From positions 674,501 through 738,500 of the forward strand of contig NZ_CP110820.1 in NCBI RefSeq assembly GCF_034359465.1: a stretch of DNA of 64,000 nucleotides, read 5' to 3'. Below, piece after piece: positions 29,948-40,020 of the stretch. The stretch is from Candidatus Bandiella woodruffii (GTDB taxonomy: Bacteria; Pseudomonadota; Alphaproteobacteria; Rickettsiales; Midichloriaceae). Position 1 is the first letter of the stretch. Each line of letters begins with the position of its first letter. The position numbers and the translations under genes were made by a program. Below the pieces are notes generated by a model. The model was not told the DNA's origin. It saw only the letters and a program-made list of their open reading frames with translations, and searched no databases.

Positions 29948-30800
29948 GGCACCGTCAAGTTAATGGAGGTAAGGGCGTGACAGAGCATCTTTTTGAAAAT
30001 TATGCAGCAGCTATGGATTGAGCGGCGTGATCCCAAATAGATTTAGCTTCGAAAAACATTTCTTTTTGCTTGCTAGAACTGTTAATATACCTGCCCACAT
30101 CTACTGAAAATATGTTCCTTATTTTTCCCATCAAAGAAAGAGTTTGCTGTACCCCAGAAGGAGATTTGAATTTTATTAGGCATTTCTCTTTCCTGCGTGT
30201 TGGTTGGTGTGCATTTTCAACCCTATTATTTAATCCTTTATGGCGCCTATGCTCTGTTTTAGGGCACATTTCTTTTATAGGTTTGGTATAGCTTTTTAAT
30301 TTATCTGTCACGATTACTCTGGGTACTGGATTTGATTGTAATAATCTTGATAAAAACCTTATCGCAGACTTTTTATTACGTCTGGTCTGTAGGAAGACAT
30401 CTATCTCATATCCATCTTCATCTACAGCTCTCCACAAAATAAAATATTTACCGTTAATTTTAATGCTCATCTCATCCAAATGCCATTTATCCTTTACTTT
30501 CCTCTGCTTCTTCTTGATTATATCTAAAAACCTTTTTCCAAATTTAATACACCATGCTCTTATCGTTTCATGGCTTACTTCTATACCCCTTTATAACAAC
30601 TCTTCTGCTACGTCTCTATAACTCAAATTAAATCTGTGGTACAACCAAACTGCATGTCCTATTATCACCATTGGATATCTGTATCTGCTCGCTCTTTCTT
30701 CCATTGTTTTTCTATTATTTTTTATTTTGCTCCAATTTACTATTTTTTCCCTCTTCTCTCAATACCTTTTGCACCTCAACTTTTTTAACTTGACGGTGCC
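29948..30800 (-). mobile_element. IS6-family element, full copy d (853 bp)
   Basis: Intact ends, no target duplication. Opposite in orientation to copy e, 406 bp away. Confidence 0.93.
30000..30704 (-). CDS. IS6-family transposase with internal UAA (copy d)
   Basis: Same frame and same codon-38 stop as the other copies; no extra stop. Lies between two inverted IS1-like scraps. Confidence 0.75.
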
Positions 30801-30853
30801 ATAATTTCCTAAGTGAGCAGGGCAATTTTATATCTATCTTTGGCTAACACTCT
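30801..30853 (+). mobile_element. 53-bp right-end scrap of the second IS1-family element, inverted
   Basis: Complement of the outer end of the fragment at 29622. Its orientation is opposite to what a simple insertion of copy d into one element would leave; see the inversion finding. Confidence 0.8.
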
Positions 30854-30868
30854 GGATTTTTTTAGTGG

Positions 30869-30941
30869 TGCCCAGAGACGGAATTGAACCGCCGACACAA
30901 GGATTTTCAGTCCTTTGCTCTACCGACTGAGCTATCTGGGC
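30869..30941 (-). tRNA. tRNA-Phe (GAA anticodon)
   Basis: Reverse-strand cloverleaf: GCCCAGA acceptor, AGCTCAGTCGGTAGAGC D arm, GAA in the anticodon loop, GGTTCAATTCC T arm, encoded CCA at 30866-30868. About 30 bp from tRNA-Glu. Confidence 0.95.
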
Positions 30942-30971
30942 AATAATGAGTGGTCGTTTATAGATATCTGG

Positions 30972-31044
30972 CGACCCCTACGGGATTCGAACCCGTATTG
31001 CCACCGTGAAAGGGTGGAGTCCTAAACCATTAGACGAAGGGGTC
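30972..31044 (-). tRNA. tRNA-Glu (TTC anticodon)
   Basis: Reverse-strand cloverleaf: GACCCCT acceptor, CGTCTAATGG D arm, CCCTTTCACGG anticodon arm, GGGTTCGAATCCC T arm, encoded CCA at 30969-30971. Confidence 0.95.
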
Positions 31045-31118
31045 TCTATCAAGTACTGGAGATTATATATATTTGCACATAAATTCAACATTTTTTTCAT
31101 ATAATTCCAAAAATACTT

Positions 31119-31206
31119 GGGAGTGTTGCCATAAGATAGATAAGATGCTAAAATGAATATAGCGAGCAACAAAGAAAATAGAGATATGAATACAGAGTGT
31201 AAAAAA
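31119..31206 (+). mobile_element. Left-end fragment of the second IS1-family element
   Basis: GGGAGTGTTGCCATAAGATAG through the orfA start region, cut by copy e at 31207. The same end occurs inverted at 32060-32165 beyond copy e. Confidence 0.88.
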
Positions 31207-32059
31207 GGCACCGTCAAGTTAAAAAAGTTGAGGTGCAAAAGGTATTGAGAGAAGAGGGAAAAAATAGTAAATTGGAGCAAAATAAAAAATAATAGAAAAA
31301 CAATGGAAGAAAGAGCGAGCAGATACAGATATCCAATGGTGATAATAGGACATGCAGTTTGGTTGTACCACAGATTTAATTTGAGTTATAGAGACGTAGC
31401 AGAAGAGTTGTTATAAAGGGGTATAGAAGTAAGCCATGAAACGATAAGAGCATGGTGTATTAAATTTGGAAAAAGGTTTTTAGATATAATCAAGAAGAAG
31501 TAGAGGAAAGCAAAGGATAAATGGCATTTGGATGAGATGAGCATTAAAATTAACGGTAAATATTTTATTTTGTGGAGAGCTGTAGATGAAGATGGATATG
31601 AGATAGATGTCTTCCTACAGACCAGACGTAATAAAAAGTCTGCGATAAGGTTTTTATCAAGATTATTACAATCAAATCCAGTACCCAGAGTAATCGTGAC
31701 AGATAAATTAAAAAGCTATACCAAACCTATAAAAGAAATGTGCCCTAAAACAGAGCATAGGCGCCATAAAGGATTAAATAATAGGGTTGAAAATGCACAC
31801 CAACCAACACGCAGGAAAGAGAAATGCCTAATAAAATTCAAATCTCCTTCTGGGGTACAGCAAACTCTTTCTTTGATGGGAAAAATAAGGAACATATTTT
31901 CAGTAGATGTGGGCAGGTATATTAACAGTTCTAGCAAGCAAAAAGAAATGTTTTTCGAAGCTAAATCTATTTGGGATCACGCCGCTCAATCCATAGCTGC
32001 TGCATAATTTTCAAAAAGATGCTCTGTCACGCCCTTACCTCCATTAACTTGACGGTGCC
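31207..32059 (+). mobile_element. IS6-family element, full copy e (853 bp)
   Basis: Intact ends, no target duplication. Flanked on both sides by left ends of the IS1-like element in opposite orientations, which cannot result from a simple insertion. Confidence 0.93.
31303..32007 (+). pseudogene. IS6-family transposase with two internal stops (copy e)
   Basis: Has the shared UAA at codon 38 and, unique to this copy, CAG changed to TAG at 31501 (in KKKQRK) plus a Val-to-Ala change just after. The catalytic part downstream is otherwise as in the other copies. Confidence 0.75.
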
Positions 32060-32165
32060 GTATTTACTGCTACTGCATTTTTTACACTCTGTATTCATAT
32101 TTCTATTTTCTTTGTTGCTCGCTATATTCATTTTAGCATCTTATCTATCTTATGGCAACACTCCC
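32060..32165 (-). mobile_element. Left-end fragment of the second IS1-family element, inverted
   Basis: Reverse-strand left terminus ending CAACACTCCC at 32165. It is the counterpart of 31119-31206. Confidence 0.88.
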
Positions 32166-32251
32166 AAGAACTTTTTACAACAGATTTTAGATGAATACTT
32201 GATACATTCGTTGAATGTTGCTAGATTGACCTTAAAATATTTCATCACCCT

Positions 32252-33340
32252 ATGTCTTTTGAAGATAGACTGAACAAAATAATAAATAGATATAACAGCT
32301 TAAACGACATACTGTCAGATCCAACTAAAATTTCATCTCAAGATTTTGCAAAAATTGCCAAGGAGCATTCTGATCTGTCTGAAATAAATCTCGAGGCAAT
32401 AGAATATCTAAATAACGTTGTGATGCTTAAAGAAGCAGACGAAATATTATCCAATAAAAATGCAGATAAGGAGCTGAAAGACTTGGCAAATGATCAGAAA
32501 AAAGAAGCCAAAGCCAACCTGGCAAAAATAAAAGAACAACTTCAAGTCATGCTACTTCCTAAAGATAGTGCAGATGAAAAAGGAAGTATAATAGAAATAA
32601 GAGCCGGCACAGGTGGTGACGAAGCTGCACTTTTTGCCGCAGTGTTATTTAGAATGTACCAGAAGTACGCAGAAAAAATGGGCTGGAAGTTTGAGATATT
32701 GTCACTCTCTGATAGTACCCTTGAAGGGTATAAGGAAGCCATAGCTCAGATTAGCGGCAAAGGCGTTTATAAAAGGCTTAAATATGAATCTGGGGTACAT
32801 AGAGTGCAAAGAGTACCAGCCACGGAAGCAAACGGACGCATACATACTTCAGCGGCAACTGTTGCAGTTTTGCCAGAAGCTGAGGACATAGACTTAAAAA
32901 TTGAGGAAAAGGACATAAGAATCGATGTTTACAGATCAAGTGGAGCGGGTGGGCAGCACGTTAATACAACTGATAGTGCCGTTCGAATCACCCATATTCC
33001 AACCGGGATCGTGGTTGTGCAATCGGAAAAATCACAACATCAAAACAGAGCAAAAGGACTAAAAATACTAAAATCAAGGTTATATGAATTGGAGCGAAGT
33101 AAAAAAGATCTGGAGAGATCAGAACTAAGAAAAGGGCAAGTTGGAACTGGCGATAGGTCTGAAAGGATAAGAACCTATAATTACCCACGAAACAGAGTCA
33201 CGGATCACAGGGTCAATGTGACTATGTATAACTTGGAGGAAGTGGTTGCAGAAGGTAAGCTAGAACCTTTTATCGACGCTTTGATTGCTGATGATCAAGC
33301 AAAAAAACTTGCGCACGATGAGTTTGGTAATGATAGATAG
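32252..33340 (+). CDS. prfA: Peptide chain release factor 1
   Basis: Recognises UAA and UAG and triggers peptide release. The PAT tripeptide anticodon is in [15 protein letters not shown], and the catalytic GGQ in [16 protein letters not shown]; the N-terminal coiled domain and 362-aa length are typical of RF1, not RF2. This matters for the UAA shared by the IS6 transposases: a normal RF1 is present. prmC does not follow; rodA overlaps the end by 23 bp. Confidence 0.97.
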   Translation: MSFEDRLNKIINRYNSLNDILSDPTKISSQDFAKIAKEHSDLSEINLEAIEYLNNVVMLKEADEILSNKNADKELKDLANDQKKEAKANLAKIKEQLQVMLLPKDSADEKGSIIEIRAGTGGDEAALFAAVLFRMYQKYAEKMGWKFEILSLSDSTLEGYKEAIAQISGKGVYKRLKYESGVHRVQRVPATEANGRIHTSAATVAVLPEAEDIDLKIEEKDIRIDVYRSSGAGGQHVNTTDSAVRITHIPTGIVVVQSEKSQHQNRAKGLKILKSRLYELERSKKDLERSELRKGQVGTGDRSERIRTYNYPRNRVTDHRVNVTMYNLEEVVAEGKLEPFIDALIADDQAKKLAHDEFGNDR

Positions 33341-34442
33341 TAGCCTAAAAAAAGACTATTTACCTGGGTTGCTCTTGGGGCTGTTATCTGTTTTAATGCT
33401 TGTAAGCATATTCTCAATGTATTCCGTATCTGGAGGGGTTGTAGCCCCCATAGTAACTAAGCAACTCTATATCTCTGCCCTTTCTCTGTTCATGATGTTT
33501 GTTTTCTCTAAGATTAATCTAAAATTAATATTCCGGAGTTCATACGATGTTTATCTGGTTATCTTATGCGCCCTTGTGGTAACAGAGTTTTTAGGCCATA
33601 TCGGAATGGGGGCGAAGAGGTGGATAAATTTAGGAATAATCAATATTCAACCCTCTGAGTTTATGAAAATTGGGCTAATCTTAGCACTCGCCCATTATTT
33701 TTATAATTGCCATGTTGATAGCATTGTAAAAACAAGGTTTTTGCTGTCTCCTGCGATTTTAGTTTTATTGCCAAGCATTCTGATAATGAAACAACCGAAT
33801 TTAGGTACAGCCATGATTATTATATCAACAGCTGCAACCATATTTTTTTTAGCTGGGGTAAGGGTAAGAGTATTTGTTTGTTTAGGGGTGATAACGCTTG
33901 TTAGCATGCCTATTATTTGGAGATTTTTGTATGACTATCAAAAAACCAGGGTTCTGACTTTTTTAGACCCAATGCACGACAAATTAGGAGCAGGATACAA
34001 CATAATTCAATCGATAATTAGCATAGGTTCTGGAGGTGTATTCGGCAAAGGTTTCTTAAAAGGTTCTCAGAATCAATTGGATTTCTTGCCAGAAAATCAT
34101 ACAGACTTTATATTTGGCTTAATAGCTGAGGAAGGTGGTTTTGTTTTATGCTTAGCTTTGTTTCTGATTTATTTCGCAATAACTTTGATTTTATACCTTA
34201 TGAGCGTGCGATGTGATTTTCAATTCCATAGATTGGTTATCCTTGGTTTCGCCTCGTTATTATTTTTCCATGTTTTTATCAACATAGGCATGATATCTGG
34301 CTTATTACCAGTAGTTGGCGTGCCATTGCCATTCCTATCATATGGTGGTTCAAATTTCATCGCTATGATGATTGGCGTAGGCCTGGTATTGAATTGCTAT
34401 ACCAACAAAAAAGTTACTCTCAAGACGGCACCGTCAAGTTAA
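33318..34442 (+). CDS. rodA: Rod-shape determining protein RodA (SEDS family), end supplied by an IS
   Basis: Membrane glycosyltransferase that polymerises peptidoglycan during elongation. About ten membrane segments; [34 protein letters not shown] and [12 protein letters not shown] are SEDS motifs, and length and motifs favour RodA over FtsW. The start is ATG 33318 or 33330, both inside prfA, so translation is probably coupled. The final codons (ACG GCA CCG TCA AGT TAA) are the terminal repeat of copy f, so the native C-terminus has been replaced after TNKKVTLK; little is lost. Confidence 0.92.
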   Translation: MSLVMIDSSLKKDYLPGLLLGLLSVLMLVSIFSMYSVSGGVVAPIVTKQLYISALSLFMMFVFSKINLKLIFRSSYDVYLVILCALVVTEFLGHIGMGAKRWINLGIINIQPSEFMKIGLILALAHYFYNCHVDSIVKTRFLLSPAILVLLPSILIMKQPNLGTAMIIISTAATIFFLAGVRVRVFVCLGVITLVSMPIIWRFLYDYQKTRVLTFLDPMHDKLGAGYNIIQSIISIGSGGVFGKGFLKGSQNQLDFLPENHTDFIFGLIAEEGGFVLCLALFLIYFAITLILYLMSVRCDFQFHRLVILGFASLLFFHVFINIGMISGLLPVVGVPLPFLSYGGSNFIAMMIGVGLVLNCYTNKKVTLKTAPSS

Positions 34443-35279
34443 TGGAGGTAAGGGCGTGACAGAGCATCTTTTTGAAAATTATGCAGCAGCTATGGATTGA
34501 GCGGCGTGATCCCAAATAGATTTAGCTTCGAAAAACATTTCTTTTTGCTTGCTAGAACTGTTAATATACCTGCCCACATCTACTGAAAATATGTTCCTTA
34601 TTTTTCCCATCAAAGAAAGAGTTTGCTGTACCCCAGAAGGAGATTTGAATTTTATTAGGCATTTCTCTTTCCTGCGTGTTGGTTGGTGTGCATTTTCAAC
34701 CCTATTATTTAATCCTTTATGGCGCCTATGCTCTGTTTTAGGGCACATTTCTTTTATAGGTTTGGTATAGCTTTTTAATTTATCTGTCACGATTACTCTG
34801 GGTACTGGATTTGATTGTAATAATCTTGATAAAAACCTTATCGCAGACTTTTTATTACGTCTGGTCTGTAGGAAGACATCTATCTCATATCCATCTTCAT
34901 CTACAGCTCTCCACAAAATAAAATATTTACCGTTAATTTTAATGCTCATCTCATCCAAATGCCATTTATCCTTTACTTTCCTCTGCTTCTTCTTGATTAT
35001 ATCTAAAAACCTTTTTCCAAATTTAATACACCATGCTCTTATCGTTTCATGGCTTACTTCTATACCCCTTTATAACAACTCTTCTGCTACGTCTCTATAA
35101 CTCAAATTAAATCTGTGGTACAACCAAACTGCATGTCCTATTATCACCATTGGATATCTGTATCTGCTCGCTCTTTCTTCCATTGTTTTTCTATTATTTT
35201 TTATTTTGCTCCAATTTACTATTTTTTCCCTCTTCTCTCAATACCTTTTGCACCTCAACTTTTTTAACTTGACGGTGCC
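34427..35279 (-). mobile_element. IS6-family element, full copy f (853 bp)
   Basis: Intact ends, no target duplication. It joins the last codons of rodA to the middle of an unrelated coiled-coil gene, so sequence between them has been lost or moved. Confidence 0.93.
34479..35183 (-). CDS. IS6-family transposase with internal UAA (copy f)
   Basis: Same frame and same codon-38 stop as the other copies; no additional stop seen. Confidence 0.75.
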
Positions 35280-35842
35280 TCCAGTATAAACAGCATGAAC
35301 TAAAATCTGTGAAACAAGCAATCTTTAATACGCGACACAAATTGACAGAGTTTAATAACACGCTGCAAGAAAATGACAGCGTTGAAGATATGGAGGCACT
35401 GGAAAAGGAAATAGGAGTTATAGAAATACGGCTAAGCAATTACAATGAAGAGCTACAACAACATAACCAAGAATTGTTAGAGCTCACAAAAGAATTTGAT
35501 GGATTGTCAGTTGACAGTAGATTCGAATATAAAACATACTCAGCTTTTTTTAAGTATAATACAAATAAGTTAGAGTTAGGGATTAAAGAATTGAACCAGA
35601 AACTTTCAAGAGTAGCAGAAGAAATTTTGATGATGGAAAGATCGATTGAAGAAAAGAAAAAATATTTAACAGAATTAGAAGAAGAATTGGGTTTTGTTAT
35701 GACTGAGTCCCAAAATGACGAAGCTGTGCAAATGGATTACACAACTGAGACGGCAGACCTTTTATTAGAATCTACAGAAGGAAAGCAAGAATGGTTATGT
35801 ACACCAAGGAAAACACCCACAATAAATCTTAGTCTTAATCTA

Positions 35843-36676
35843 GATAATGTCGTCATGAGATTTTAAGCCAAAGAGATAAGCATCTAATCTGAATTGCGGC
35901 AAGGAAAGAAGCTGAATTTTTAGCATATCTGGTTGCAATTCCCCTCCATCTTTTAAGATGAAGAAAGGTGTTTTCTACAATATGCCTTATTTTATATAAA
36001 TCTTTATTGTATTTTCTCTGGGTGATTCTGTTCTTTTTAGGAGGAATAACAACTCTCATGCCCAATTCTTGGGCATGGTCAATTATGTAATTAACATCGT
36101 ACCCTCTGTCGGCTAGTAAGTACTCAGCTTTCATCTCTTCAATAAGATTAACAGCCTGCTTGCAATCAGCTTCTGAGCCTTTTGTGACAATAACTTTGAG
36201 TGGCATACCATGTGAATCCACGGCAAGGTGAATCTTTGTATTGAGCCCCCTTTTGTACGACTCATATCTTGATTGCCGCCTTTTGCACCTGAAGCATGTG
36301 GATGCACTTTACTATGACTTGCGTCTATCATTAACCATTCCATATCAGGTTCTTTCACAAATATCTCCAATAAAGCCTCCCATATCCTTTTGTCTCTCCA
36401 TCTGCAAAATCTTTTATGTGTATTTTTCCATCCTCCATATTCTGAAGGCAAATCTCTCCAGGGAGAACCTGTTCTTAATATCCAAAATACTGCGTTAATG
36501 AATCTTCTGTTATTATGTGCCAAACCTCCCCACGTACCCTCCCTTCCTGGCAAATGATCCTTTATCAAATCCCACATATTATCTGTTATATCATGCCTAT
36601 GTAGCCCTAAATCCATTTTTACTCCTGATTTATCTTTTCTTTCATATTATACCACAAATCTCATGACGACACTATC
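35843..36676 (-). mobile_element. IS427-group element, copy C (834 bp)
   Basis: Same length and ends as copy A, in the reverse direction. Target CTAG, with TA at 35841-35842 and 36677-36678. It lies inside the coiled-coil gene. Confidence 0.92.
35853..36616 (-). CDS. IS427-group transposase, two frames joined by -1 frameshift
   Basis: Frames 36131-36616 and 35853-36221 carry LMIDASH and LADRGYD/RHIVENTF respectively, with the same AAAGGGGGC slip site as copy A. Differences from copy A are few (KVIV for KVII). It may be functional. Confidence 0.85.
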
Positions 36677-36807
36677 TAGAATGTGCACCAAACAAACATC
36701 AAGACAATAGCAATCTTTCCACGGCCAGAACTGAGAGTGATTTAATTAATGAAGATCCCAACAATTACTGCCAAAAAACACTTAGCTATGATGAGTGACG
36801 CAACTAA

Positions 36808-36893
36808 TATACCTCTGGTAAATCAACAAATTTATAGACGACAGAGAACTTGGAAAAGAGCTAGGAATATACTCCGATAACTTGAAAAATTGG
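36808..36893. repeat. Rearranged copy of the dispersed intergenic repeat
   Basis: 36808-36868 is the complement of the distal part of the unit at 8638 (GACAGAGAACTTGGAAAAGAG and neighbours). It runs directly into ATACTCCGATAACTTG, the proximal part, in forward orientation. It lies between the pseudogene and the LtaS-like stop. Confidence 0.6.
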
Positions 36894-36895
36894 TG

Positions 36896-38821
36896 TTATT
36901 TGCTTATATCTTTAAGCCAGCCGTTGTTTAATAAATGGCTAGCCGCTTGATAAAAAGTTACAGTGTCAAAGAGCTGGGTTTTGTTCACTTTATTTTCTTT
37001 TTGGTTGTTGGCTTGGTCAATATTATAACTCCAAACGAACTTTTTGGGCCCAAGCACAGTTAACGTATTCCCGCTATATAAGCCAAGTTTTTGATAAGTA
37101 CTAATAAAAGCTCTGTTTGCTTTAAACTTTAAAATATCTTTCCCAAAAAATTTGCTTTTATATTCAACGTCAAGTAATCCAAGAAGCGTGGGGGCAATGT
37201 CAATTTGACTCGCTAAGTCATCAATTATTTTTGGCTTGATTATCTTTGGTGCATATATAAACAGCGGAATATGGTATCTGTCCACTGGTATATGCACTTT
37301 ACCAGCACTGCCTGCGCAATGGTCAGCAACAATAATAAAGATTGTATTATCAAACCACGGTTTTTGTTTTGAGCGCTCCATTAATTGCTTTATTGCATAA
37401 TCTGTATACTTAACTGCCCCAGCTCTTCCAGTCCCAGGTAGAATGTCAATTTTACCATCAAGATATGTATATGGCCTGTGGTTGGAGGTTGTCATCACCA
37501 AAGAGAGGAAAGGTTGTTTGGCTTTGTGGGATTTATCAGCCTCTTTTATAAATTTATTGAACAAATCCTCATCGCTTACTCCCCAAACATTTGAAAATGT
37601 TATCTCTTCTTGCGCAAAATCTGTGCGATCAATAGTTTTAAAATTATTATTCGCAAAAAAGTAGTTCATGTTGTCGAAATACCCAAAACCACCATAAATA
37701 AATTTGTTATCGTATCCCTCTTTTTCAAAAACATATCCCAAAGAGAATAAATTCTCATTGCTAGGACGTCTTAAAATTGAATTACCTGGAAGGGGCGGGA
37801 TTGATAATGAAATTGCCTCAAGACCTCGCACTGTTCTTGTCCCAGTGGCATAAAAGTTATTGAAAAATAAGCTCTTAGCAACTAAACTATCAAGAAATGG
37901 GGTGATCCCTTCCCTATTACCAAAATACCCCATGAACTCTGCACTGAGGCTTTCCACAACAATTAGTGCTACGTTGTGTTTTTTTGACTTATTACCATTT
38001 GTTGAGGTGATTATCCTTGTAATATCGTTTGTGTCATTGGAAAGAAACTTGGCATTACCAGACGAGATTTGTTGGCGTAAATTTTTCAATACAGATTCTT
38101 GATCATAACTGAGGTAAAATTTATCATAGTCCAAAGTATTATTTTTAAATGCACTAAACAACCCATCTAAACCATTATATGCTAAATTTGTTGCATAAGC
38201 GTTACCGTCAAATTTCTTGTCTATCACATCTTTGGGATTAAAGTGATATGCCCCCATTAAACATAAAACAACAATTAATGATAAGTTTAAGACGAAGAGT
38301 TTTGATGTTCTAAAACGTTCAAACTTCCTGGCTATAGATTTTGCGACATAATAGAAAATCGGCACAAGGAAAACCAATGTAACTAAAATTTTGATGAGAG
38401 GATAAGACTCGTATATATTCCCAACCAGCTCTCTTTGATAAACCAGATAGTCAACAGCAATGAAATTAAACCTCACCCCAAATTCATCCCAAAAGAAGTA
38501 CTCTGCAACCATTGTGAATAGAAGAGCGTAGATAAAGGTATAAACCACTGCCTTAAATATAAGAAAAGCGTACTTATTTGCGCGAATAAATCTTGGGATT
38601 AGTAGGTATAAAAAGGATAGTGGAACCGCTACATAAAAAAATGAGGCCAAATCACTAATTGCCCCAAAAGTAAAAATCTCAAACAACTGCCCCCAAGTGC
38701 AATTTAGCTGATCAAGATGGCAACTATGCCATGCAAGAATGCATCTTGAAAGTGTCATTATAACAAAATAAGGTACTGCAAAGTATGATAAAAATGAGAA
38801 ATATTGTGAATGTCTTTGCAT
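36896..38821 (-). CDS. LtaS/MdoB-type membrane phosphoglycerol transferase (sulfatase fold)
   Basis: Alkaline-phosphatase-superfamily membrane enzyme. Five N-terminal membrane segments (about residues 10-200) are followed by a periplasmic sulfatase domain with LIVVESLS (metal Glu), the nucleophile Thr in ATGTRTVRGLEA, NHRPYTY and VADHCAGSAGK. Gram-negative relatives modify periplasmic glucans or lipid head groups; Gram-positive ones make lipoteichoic acid. The substrate here is unknown. It lies last in efp-bolA-grxD-this gene, 14 bp after grxD. Confidence 0.88.
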   Translation of the reverse strand: MQRHSQYFSFLSYFAVPYFVIMTLSRCILAWHSCHLDQLNCTWGQLFEIFTFGAISDLASFFYVAVPLSFLYLLIPRFIRANKYAFLIFKAVVYTFIYALLFTMVAEYFFWDEFGVRFNFIAVDYLVYQRELVGNIYESYPLIKILVTLVFLVPIFYYVAKSIARKFERFRTSKLFVLNLSLIVVLCLMGAYHFNPKDVIDKKFDGNAYATNLAYNGLDGLFSAFKNNTLDYDKFYLSYDQESVLKNLRQQISSGNAKFLSNDTNDITRIITSTNGNKSKKHNVALIVVESLSAEFMGYFGNREGITPFLDSLVAKSLFFNNFYATGTRTVRGLEAISLSIPPLPGNSILRRPSNENLFSLGYVFEKEGYDNKFIYGGFGYFDNMNYFFANNNFKTIDRTDFAQEEITFSNVWGVSDEDLFNKFIKEADKSHKAKQPFLSLVMTTSNHRPYTYLDGKIDILPGTGRAGAVKYTDYAIKQLMERSKQKPWFDNTIFIIVADHCAGSAGKVHIPVDRYHIPLFIYAPKIIKPKIIDDLASQIDIAPTLLGLLDVEYKSKFFGKDILKFKANRAFISTYQKLGLYSGNTLTVLGPKKFVWSYNIDQANNQKENKVNKTQLFDTVTFYQAASHLLNNGWLKDISK

Positions 38822-38835
38822 GATCGGGTTGTTTT

Positions 38836-39141
38836 TTAGATCAACTGTTGCAGTTCACCACTTTCATACATCTCCCTCACAATATCACACCCACCTATGA
38901 ATTGGGCTTTAATGTAAAGTTGTGGAATTGTTGGCCAATCTGAATAATCTTTGATGGCCTGCCTCAAATCATCATCTTCCAAAATGTTTATGCCGACGAA
39001 TTTCACTTTTAATATGTTTAATATATTCACGACTGTAGCCGAAAATCCGCAAGCAGGAGCTTCAGGCGTTCCTTTCATAAACAACACAACCTCATGTTCG
39101 TTTAGAACTTGTGTAATTGCTTCGTGTAAGTTGTTATTCAT
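38836..39141 (-). CDS. grxD: Monothiol glutaredoxin, Grx4 type
   Basis: CGFS-type glutaredoxin (Cys31 in APACGFSATVV) that holds a bridging [2Fe-2S] cluster with glutathione and often with BolA. VVLFMKGTP, WPTIPQLYI and FIGGCDIV are diagnostic; 101 aa. The bolA stop is 1 bp upstream; pairing with bolA is conserved and reflects a known Grx4-BolA complex. Confidence 0.96.
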   Translation of the reverse strand: MNNNLHEAITQVLNEHEVVLFMKGTPEAPACGFSATVVNILNILKVKFVGINILEDDDLRQAIKDYSDWPTIPQLYIKAQFIGGCDIVREMYESGELQQLI

Positions 39142-39142
39142 T

Positions 39143-39379
39143 TTATTCCTTTTTGATGTATGTTTTTATTGAAAGAGCATGTAGGTCTGCACCCAACCAT
39201 TCTTTTAACACTTTATGGACAAGCCTATGTTGCTCTATTTTTGATAGACCACTGAATTCTTCGGTTGTAATTTTGAGCTCGTAGTGATTGTTGTCCCCAA
39301 CTGTATCCGTCAGTTCAAGATCGGCGTTAGGGAAATTGCTCTTAATTGCGCTATAGAGAGTATTATGATCAATTGGCAT
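39143..39379 (-). CDS. BolA-family protein
   Basis: Small alpha/beta protein, 78 aa, of the BolA/IbaG class; binds CGFS glutaredoxins in Fe-S trafficking. LELTDTVGDNNHYEL, FSGLSKIEQHRLVHKVL and the conserved His residues are present, and LHALSIKTY ends it. It lies between efp and grxD with 1-bp gaps, so all three are surely one transcript. Confidence 0.92.
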   Translation of the reverse strand: MPIDHNTLYSAIKSNFPNADLELTDTVGDNNHYELKITTEEFSGLSKIEQHRLVHKVLKEWLGADLHALSIKTYIKKE

Positions 39380-39380
39380 A

Positions 39381-39944
39381 CTACTTTGCCCTTTCCAAAT
39401 ATTTCAATTCCTTAATATCCACCACAATTTTATCTCCCTCATTGATGAATGGAGGCACCATAATTCTTGCACCATTCTCTAAAACTGCTGGTTTATATGA
39501 AGAAGCTGAGGTCTGTCCTTTCACAACAGGTTCGCATTCTTTCACCACAACTTCTGCTGTGGACGGTAAAGAAGCAACTAGGGGTTCGCCATCATGAGTC
39601 TCTAAAATCACAACCATTCCCTCTTGTAAAAAAGATGCCTGCTCACCAAGCAGTGATTGAGGAACTGTTCTTTGTTCATATGTTTCTTGATCCATCAGAA
39701 CCAACCCATCTCCTTCTTCGTACAGGAATTGATGCGGTTGTTGGTCCAGCTTTATTCTCTCTACATCTTCTGAGCTTCTGAACCTGTGGTTCATTTTTGT
39801 GCCCGTTTTAATTTCTTTCATCTCAACTTGGATGTAAGCCCCTCCTTTGCCAGGTTGGGTATGCATGGTTTTTGAAACGACCAAATATCTGTTATCATGA
39901 AATATAACGTTTCCTATTCTGATATCATTTGCACTGATTTTCAT
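39381..39944 (-). CDS. efp: Elongation factor P
   Basis: Rescues ribosomes stalled at polyproline stretches. KOW-like N-terminal domain with Lys33 in TQPGKGGAYIQVEMK at the tip that is lysylated or otherwise modified in other species; two OB folds follow. YEQRTVPQSLLGE and TSASSYKPAVLENGARIMVPPFI are C-terminal signatures. 187 aa, standard. Confidence 0.97.
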   Translation of the reverse strand: MKISANDIRIGNVIFHDNRYLVVSKTMHTQPGKGGAYIQVEMKEIKTGTKMNHRFRSSEDVERIKLDQQPHQFLYEEGDGLVLMDQETYEQRTVPQSLLGEQASFLQEGMVVILETHDGEPLVASLPSTAEVVVKECEPVVKGQTSASSYKPAVLENGARIMVPPFINEGDKIVVDIKELKYLERAK

Positions 39945-40020
39945 TTATACCATCCAGTATTTTTCTCGCTTTTAACATAAAATTTAAAAATATACTATAT
40001 CTTGTTTTGGTAAACTTTCA

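Larger units (their letters stand above)
35280..36798 (+). pseudogene. Coiled-coil protein of unknown function, broken by two IS
   Basis: The open frame enters from copy f at 35280 (QYKQHELKSVKQ) and runs through heptad-rich helices (ELLELTKEFDGL, ELGIKELNQKLSRVAEEIL, MMERSIEEKKKYLTELEEEL) to 35842. There the IS427 copy C interrupts at CTAG. Removing the element and one TA joins NLSLNL in frame to ECAPNKHQDNSN beyond 36676, with a stop at 36796-36798. The N-terminal part is missing at the copy f junction. No domain recognised; length and acidity suggest a scaffold or effector-like protein, but that is a guess. Confidence 0.6.

Noticed and set aside
31141-32273. Possible composite transposon formed by inverted IS6 copies d and e carrying two tRNA genes
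   Set aside because: No target duplication around the pair and the inner and outer IS1-like scraps fit an inversion better than transposition of a unit.
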